Below, one piece after another: positions 5,839 through 8,371 of a DNA stretch of 8,371 nt (position 1 is its first letter; each line of letters starts with the position of its first letter). A program made the translations under genes and the position numbers. The stretch lies in assembly GCA_902795905.1 (NCBI GenBank), contig CADBMY010000013.1, positions 1 through 8,371 of the forward strand, in the 5' to 3' direction. The notes under the pieces were generated by a model. The model did no database searches. It worked only from the letters and a program-made list of their open reading frames with translations, and had not been told where the DNA came from. Source of the stretch: an uncultured Erysipelotrichaceae bacterium. GTDB taxonomy: Bacteria; Bacillota_I; Bacilli_A; Erysipelotrichales; Erysipelotrichaceae.

Positions 5839-7718
5839 CAAAAAGAAAGAGAAAACCTACAAAACTGTTTAAGATCCTCAGGTATTTTGCCATTGAGATC
5901 GCCTATACACTGGCAGTCGTCCTGTATTTTGTCCTGGTCCGTGATAACTACGGTATCGGTTCGGCATATGACAGCCAGCTTTTCGGCATTGTTATTCTCG
6001 GGGCACTGCTGATCATCTGGTTTATCGGAGCCATGCTCAACAGGTACTTTATCCTGGTATACGGGCTGATATACATCCTGTATCTGGTTACACAGGATAT
6101 CTATTACCGGGCATTAAAGATGTATTACCGGTTCAATACGGCTCTGGATCTGGTCAGTGAGGCAGTCGGGGTCAAGGACAGCATCTTCGAGTTTGTCGAA
6201 ACAAGAGATGTGATCATCGTTGCCGGCTTCATTATCCTGAATATCCTGTTTATCCTGTGTTACTTCCTGTGGCAGCGTAAGAGCGTCAAGTTCATCTGGC
6301 GTCTGCCGCTGAAACTGGCAGCTCTGTTACTGATCATCCCGATCCTGCAGAGACACAGGACATACCTGAACATGATCGATGAGACCAGATATCAGGAAGA
6401 TGCCTGGATGATGAACAAGACAGACTATTATATCTATGACAAGATACCGAATACGAACCAGTTCGTGGAGAAGTTCGGTCTGCTTCCGTTTGCTTACAGA
6501 GATGTCACCAGCTTTTTTGAGAATACGGTGCTGGCAGCGGATGAATATGCCGAGATCGATGCCTATCTGCAGACCCGCCCGGAGATCAGCACGAATGACT
6601 TTACGGGCATGTTTGCCGGCAAGAATATCTTCCTGATCCAGGCTGAGTCCTACAACAGAGCGATCCTCGATGAAGAACTGACACCGACGCTGTACAAGAT
6701 GTACAGTCAGGGTATCAGGGTACAGAACTTCAATACACCGGCACTTCCGGGATCGACCAGTGATACGGAATTCATGTCAAATGTATCCCTGATCCCCAAC
6801 AGTGAGGGGCATGCGGTCGTCTATGCATATCCGGATAATACCTATCCGACAACTTTGGCCAAGCTGTTCTCCGCACAGGGTTACTGGACAGCTGCTTACC
6901 ATAACAACTACGGCAGTTACTATAACCGTGATCTGATCTATCCTGCATACGGGTATGATGAGTTCTATGACAGTTATAAGATCGGCGTTGCGGACGGTGC
7001 TTCCGACAGCGATGTCATGAATATCCTGAAATGGATGTATGTCGAAAACGAGAAGCCGTTCCTGGCATACTGGATCACCTACAGCGGTCATCAGCCGTAT
7101 ACACTGGATACCTTCGGTGTATCAGCGGAAAACGTAGCCCGGATCAAAGCCAAATACCCGGAACTGGATGACAGTTTCGTATCATTCATGGCCAAGAACA
7201 TGGACCTTGATCAGGCTATGGCAGATCTGTTCACAGAACTCGAGAAAGTAGGCAAGATGGATGATACGGTATTCATCTTCTTCGGGGATCATGAAGTCAA
7301 GGGTCTTGACCTCTGGGGTGACAGTATCTTCTATAAGCAGACCGGGATCGTTCCTGAGGACCGTTACCGGTATACCGATCTCTATATCTACAACACGGAG
7401 ATCACGGAACCCGTTGTCTATGAAAAGGTAGGCACGTGCCTGGACCTGCTGCCGACGATCGCCAATCTCTGGGGACTGACATATGATCCGAAGACAGTGC
7501 TTGGCAGAGATGTCTTTGATCCGACGTACGGCGGTCTCTTCTTCAGTGAGTGGGAATACTGGCGTACCGATCATTATCAGTACAACTTCCTCGATGATGT
7601 GTTTGAAGAGATCCATGACTATGATGAGAATACAGCCAGAGAAGAAATGAATGCACTGGCACAGGAAAAGGAGATCAGTAAACTGATCCTGAAACTTGAT
7701 TACTTTGCGCAAAAGTGA
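5835..7718 (+). CDS. LtaS-like lipoteichoic acid synthase / sulfatase-family membrane phosphotransferase
   Basis: This 627-residue protein has the LtaS layout: a basic N-terminus (KRKRK), five predicted membrane segments (about 17-35, 49-67, 71-89, 125-146, 155-172), a linker, and a large extracellular alkaline-phosphatase/sulfatase-fold domain (about 262-560). Active-site elements map onto LtaS: metal-ligand Glu in IQAESYN (E271), nucleophile Thr in GSTSDTEF (T308), a His in YSGHQPY (H419) and the metal pair in FFGDHE (D485, H486). All catalytic residues are retained, so it should be active. LtaS enzymes polymerise glycerol phosphate from phosphatidylglycerol and release diacylglycerol; close paralogues act as primases or transfer glycerol phosphate to other acceptors, so the exact substrate is uncertain. 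An acidic, aromatic tail (568-627) extends past the domain. The ATG overlaps the phoH stop, and a terminator follows after 2 nt. It occupies the place of pgpH in many Firmicutes. Confidence 0.88.
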   Translation: MTKRKRKPTKLFKILRYFAIEIAYTLAVVLYFVLVRDNYGIGSAYDSQLFGIVILGALLIIWFIGAMLNRYFILVYGLIYILYLVTQDIYYRALKMYYRFNTALDLVSEAVGVKDSIFEFVETRDVIIVAGFIILNILFILCYFLWQRKSVKFIWRLPLKLAALLLIIPILQRHRTYLNMIDETRYQEDAWMMNKTDYYIYDKIPNTNQFVEKFGLLPFAYRDVTSFFENTVLAADEYAEIDAYLQTRPEISTNDFTGMFAGKNIFLIQAESYNRAILDEELTPTLYKMYSQGIRVQNFNTPALPGSTSDTEFMSNVSLIPNSEGHAVVYAYPDNTYPTTLAKLFSAQGYWTAAYHNNYGSYYNRDLIYPAYGYDEFYDSYKIGVADGASDSDVMNILKWMYVENEKPFLAYWITYSGHQPYTLDTFGVSAENVARIKAKYPELDDSFVSFMAKNMDLDQAMADLFTELEKVGKMDDTVFIFFGDHEVKGLDLWGDSIFYKQTGIVPEDRYRYTDLYIYNTEITEPVVYEKVGTCLDLLPTIANLWGLTYDPKTVLGRDVFDPTYGGLFFSEWEYWRTDHYQYNFLDDVFEEIHDYDENTAREEMNALAQEKEISKLILKLDYFAQK

Positions 7719-7720
7719 TG

Positions 7721-7746
7721 AAACGGCTCTCCGGAGCCGTTTTCTT
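7721..7746 (+). terminator. intrinsic terminator after the LTA synthase gene
   Basis: AAACGGCTC (7721-7729) and GAGCCGTTT (7734-7742) form a perfect 9-bp stem closed by a TCCG tetraloop, followed by TTTTCTT. It begins 2 nt after the TGA stop. The GC-rich stem suggests efficient termination and separates this unit from ybeY. Confidence 0.9.
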
Positions 7747-7767
7747 ACGCCTGTCAATATGCATGTA

Positions 7768-7776
7768 TGTTATAAT
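7768..7776 (+). promoter_or_regulatory. extended -10 promoter for ybeY, apparently giving a leaderless transcript
   Basis: TGTTATAAT contains a perfect TATAAT (7771-7776) preceded by the extended -10 TGn. No convincing -35 is found at 16-18 nt spacing; the nearest candidate, CTGTCA at 7751-7756, is only 14 nt away. With the usual 6-nt gap the start of transcription falls at 7783, the A of the ybeY ATG. The upstream terminator ends about 25 nt earlier. Confidence 0.65.
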
Positions 7777-7782
7777 TTTGGC

Positions 7783-8235
7783 ATGAATATACAATTGATC
7801 AACCGCACGAATCAGCCTGCGGACATATTTCTTGAAGACTTTAACGCCATTGCGGACAACTGTCTGCGTATCCTGAAACTGAAGAAAGACTACGATCTTT
7901 CCGTATCCTTTGTGCGTTCGCGTACGATCCATGTGATCAACCGTGATTTCCGCGGTATCGACAGACCTACAGATGTGATCACGTTTGCGTCGCTGGATGC
8001 CGGGGAGTTCTTTACCGAAGAGGAAGAGAACGACCTCGGGGATATCTTTATCAATATCGACTATGCCCGGAAACAGGCAAAAGCCTACGGACATTCTTAC
8101 CGCCGGGAGATCTGTTTCCTGTTTGCGCACGGGTTGCTGCACTGTCTGGGTTACGATCACATGACGGAGGCGGATGAAAAAGTCATGTTTGATCTGCAGG
8201 ACAGGATACTGGATCCTGTGGTCAGCAGGAAATGA
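7783..8235 (+). CDS. ybeY: endoribonuclease / rRNA maturation factor YbeY
   Basis: YbeY is a zinc-dependent single-strand endoribonuclease needed for 16S rRNA 3'-end maturation and 70S quality control. The 150-residue length fits. The HxxxHxxxxxH zinc motif is intact in AHGLLHCLGYDHM (H116, H120, H126), and the conserved INRDFRGIDRPTDVITF segment (52-68) carries the catalytic-region Arg R57. GDIFINIDYARKQA (86-99) is also typical. ATG 7783 gives the normal family N-terminus. An in-frame ATG at 7759 would add eight residues, but it lies within the promoter region and has no ribosome binding site. ATG 7783 also lacks a Shine-Dalgarno sequence, consistent with a leaderless mRNA. The gene overlaps dgkA by 4 nt (ATGA). 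YbeY, PhoH and S21 being close together fits a shared ribosome-biogenesis theme. Confidence 0.96.
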   Translation: MNIQLINRTNQPADIFLEDFNAIADNCLRILKLKKDYDLSVSFVRSRTIHVINRDFRGIDRPTDVITFASLDAGEFFTEEEENDLGDIFINIDYARKQAKAYGHSYRREICFLFAHGLLHCLGYDHMTEADEKVMFDLQDRILDPVVSRK

Positions 8236-8371
8236 AGAAAAAGTTTCTGCCTGCTTTCCGCGGGCTGTGGGATGCGGCGCATGAGCGCAGTGTGCAGATC
8301 CAGATGATCCTGGGTGCCGTAACGGTATGTTTCGGCATCTTTCTGTCACTGGATAAAACAGAGTGGCTGGC
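8232..8371 (+). CDS. dgkA: diacylglycerol/undecaprenol kinase DgkA, 5' part only
   Basis: The first 46 residues are in the window; the rest lies beyond it. The cytoplasmic amphipathic start KKKFLPAFRGLWDAAHERS followed by a hydrophobic segment (about 25-41) and LDKTEWL matches the beginning of the small membrane kinase family, where AF-G---A---E-N and -EW- recur. Here Ser stands where the family often has Asn in ExN, and Gln where His is common a few residues later. Firmicutes members mainly phosphorylate undecaprenol. Its place directly after ybeY is the conserved order (ybeY-dgkA-cdd-era in Bacillus). The ATG overlaps the ybeY TGA, so translation is probably coupled. If it acts on diacylglycerol it could recycle the by-product of the LTA synthase encoded just upstream. 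Confidence 0.88.
   Translation, partial: MKKKFLPAFRGLWDAAHERSVQIQMILGAVTVCFGIFLSLDKTEWL

Noticed and set aside
7696..7782. ATG 7696 or 7759 as the ybeY start
   Set aside because: The 7696 start would place the terminator and promoter inside the coding region. The 7759 start contains the promoter -10 and has no ribosome binding site; the family N-terminus fits 7783.
7182..8349. Two long minus-strand open frames across the LTA synthase end, ybeY and dgkA
   Set aside because: They cross an intrinsic terminator and three recognised plus-strand genes and have no ribosome binding site or recognisable domain.

Overview
The window reads as a stretch of a low-to-moderate GC Firmicutes chromosome (about 45-50% GC by eye), most likely from the Erysipelotrichia or a neighbouring gut lineage. 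The evidence is the gene order, which follows the conserved Firmicutes backbone rsmE-mtaB-...-rpsU-...-phoH-...-ybeY-dgkA, combined with strong AGGAGG-type ribosome binding sites and a lipoteichoic-acid-synthase-type protein. The lineage is an inference. Every gene is on the + strand and packing is very tight. I see no mobile element, CRISPR array, tRNA, rRNA or sign of transfer.

Bases 1-4588 look like one transcription unit that begins upstream of the window. It holds the tail of an unidentified gene, a small single-pass membrane protein of unknown function, rsmE (16S rRNA U1498 methylation), mtaB (tRNA ms2t6A37 formation), a MurE-type muramyl ligase and deoC (deoxyribose-phosphate aldolase). 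Genes are separated by 1-5 nt or overlap by 4-8 nt, so translational coupling is likely. A hairpin without a T-tract spans the deoC stop codon.

Bases 4589-7746 form a second unit. A good sigma-A promoter lies in the 66-nt gap before rpsU (ribosomal protein S21). An intrinsic terminator sits directly after rpsU, and phoH follows with a TTG start and a near-perfect Shine-Dalgarno sequence but no visible promoter of its own. phoH overlaps a gene for an LtaS-like polytopic membrane phosphotransferase, which occupies the slot where many Firmicutes carry pgpH (7TM-HD phosphodiesterase). A strong terminator closes this unit.

Bases 7747-8371 start a third unit. An extended -10 element is placed so that the predicted transcript would begin on the A of the ybeY ATG, and there is no Shine-Dalgarno sequence, so ybeY is a candidate leaderless gene. 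ybeY overlaps dgkA (undecaprenol/diacylglycerol kinase), which runs off the window.

The common themes are ribosome and RNA maturation (RsmE, MtaB, S21, PhoH, YbeY) and cell-envelope synthesis (MurE, LTA synthase, DgkA). DgkA fits with LTA synthesis because LtaS-type enzymes release diacylglycerol, which a lipid kinase can recycle if its specificity allows. I found no clearly new biological system. The most interesting points are the leaderless ybeY arrangement, the attenuator-like layout after rpsU, the two envelope genes inserted into a housekeeping backbone, and the DDPR/GKGDE motifs of the MurE protein, which leave its amino-acid specificity open.
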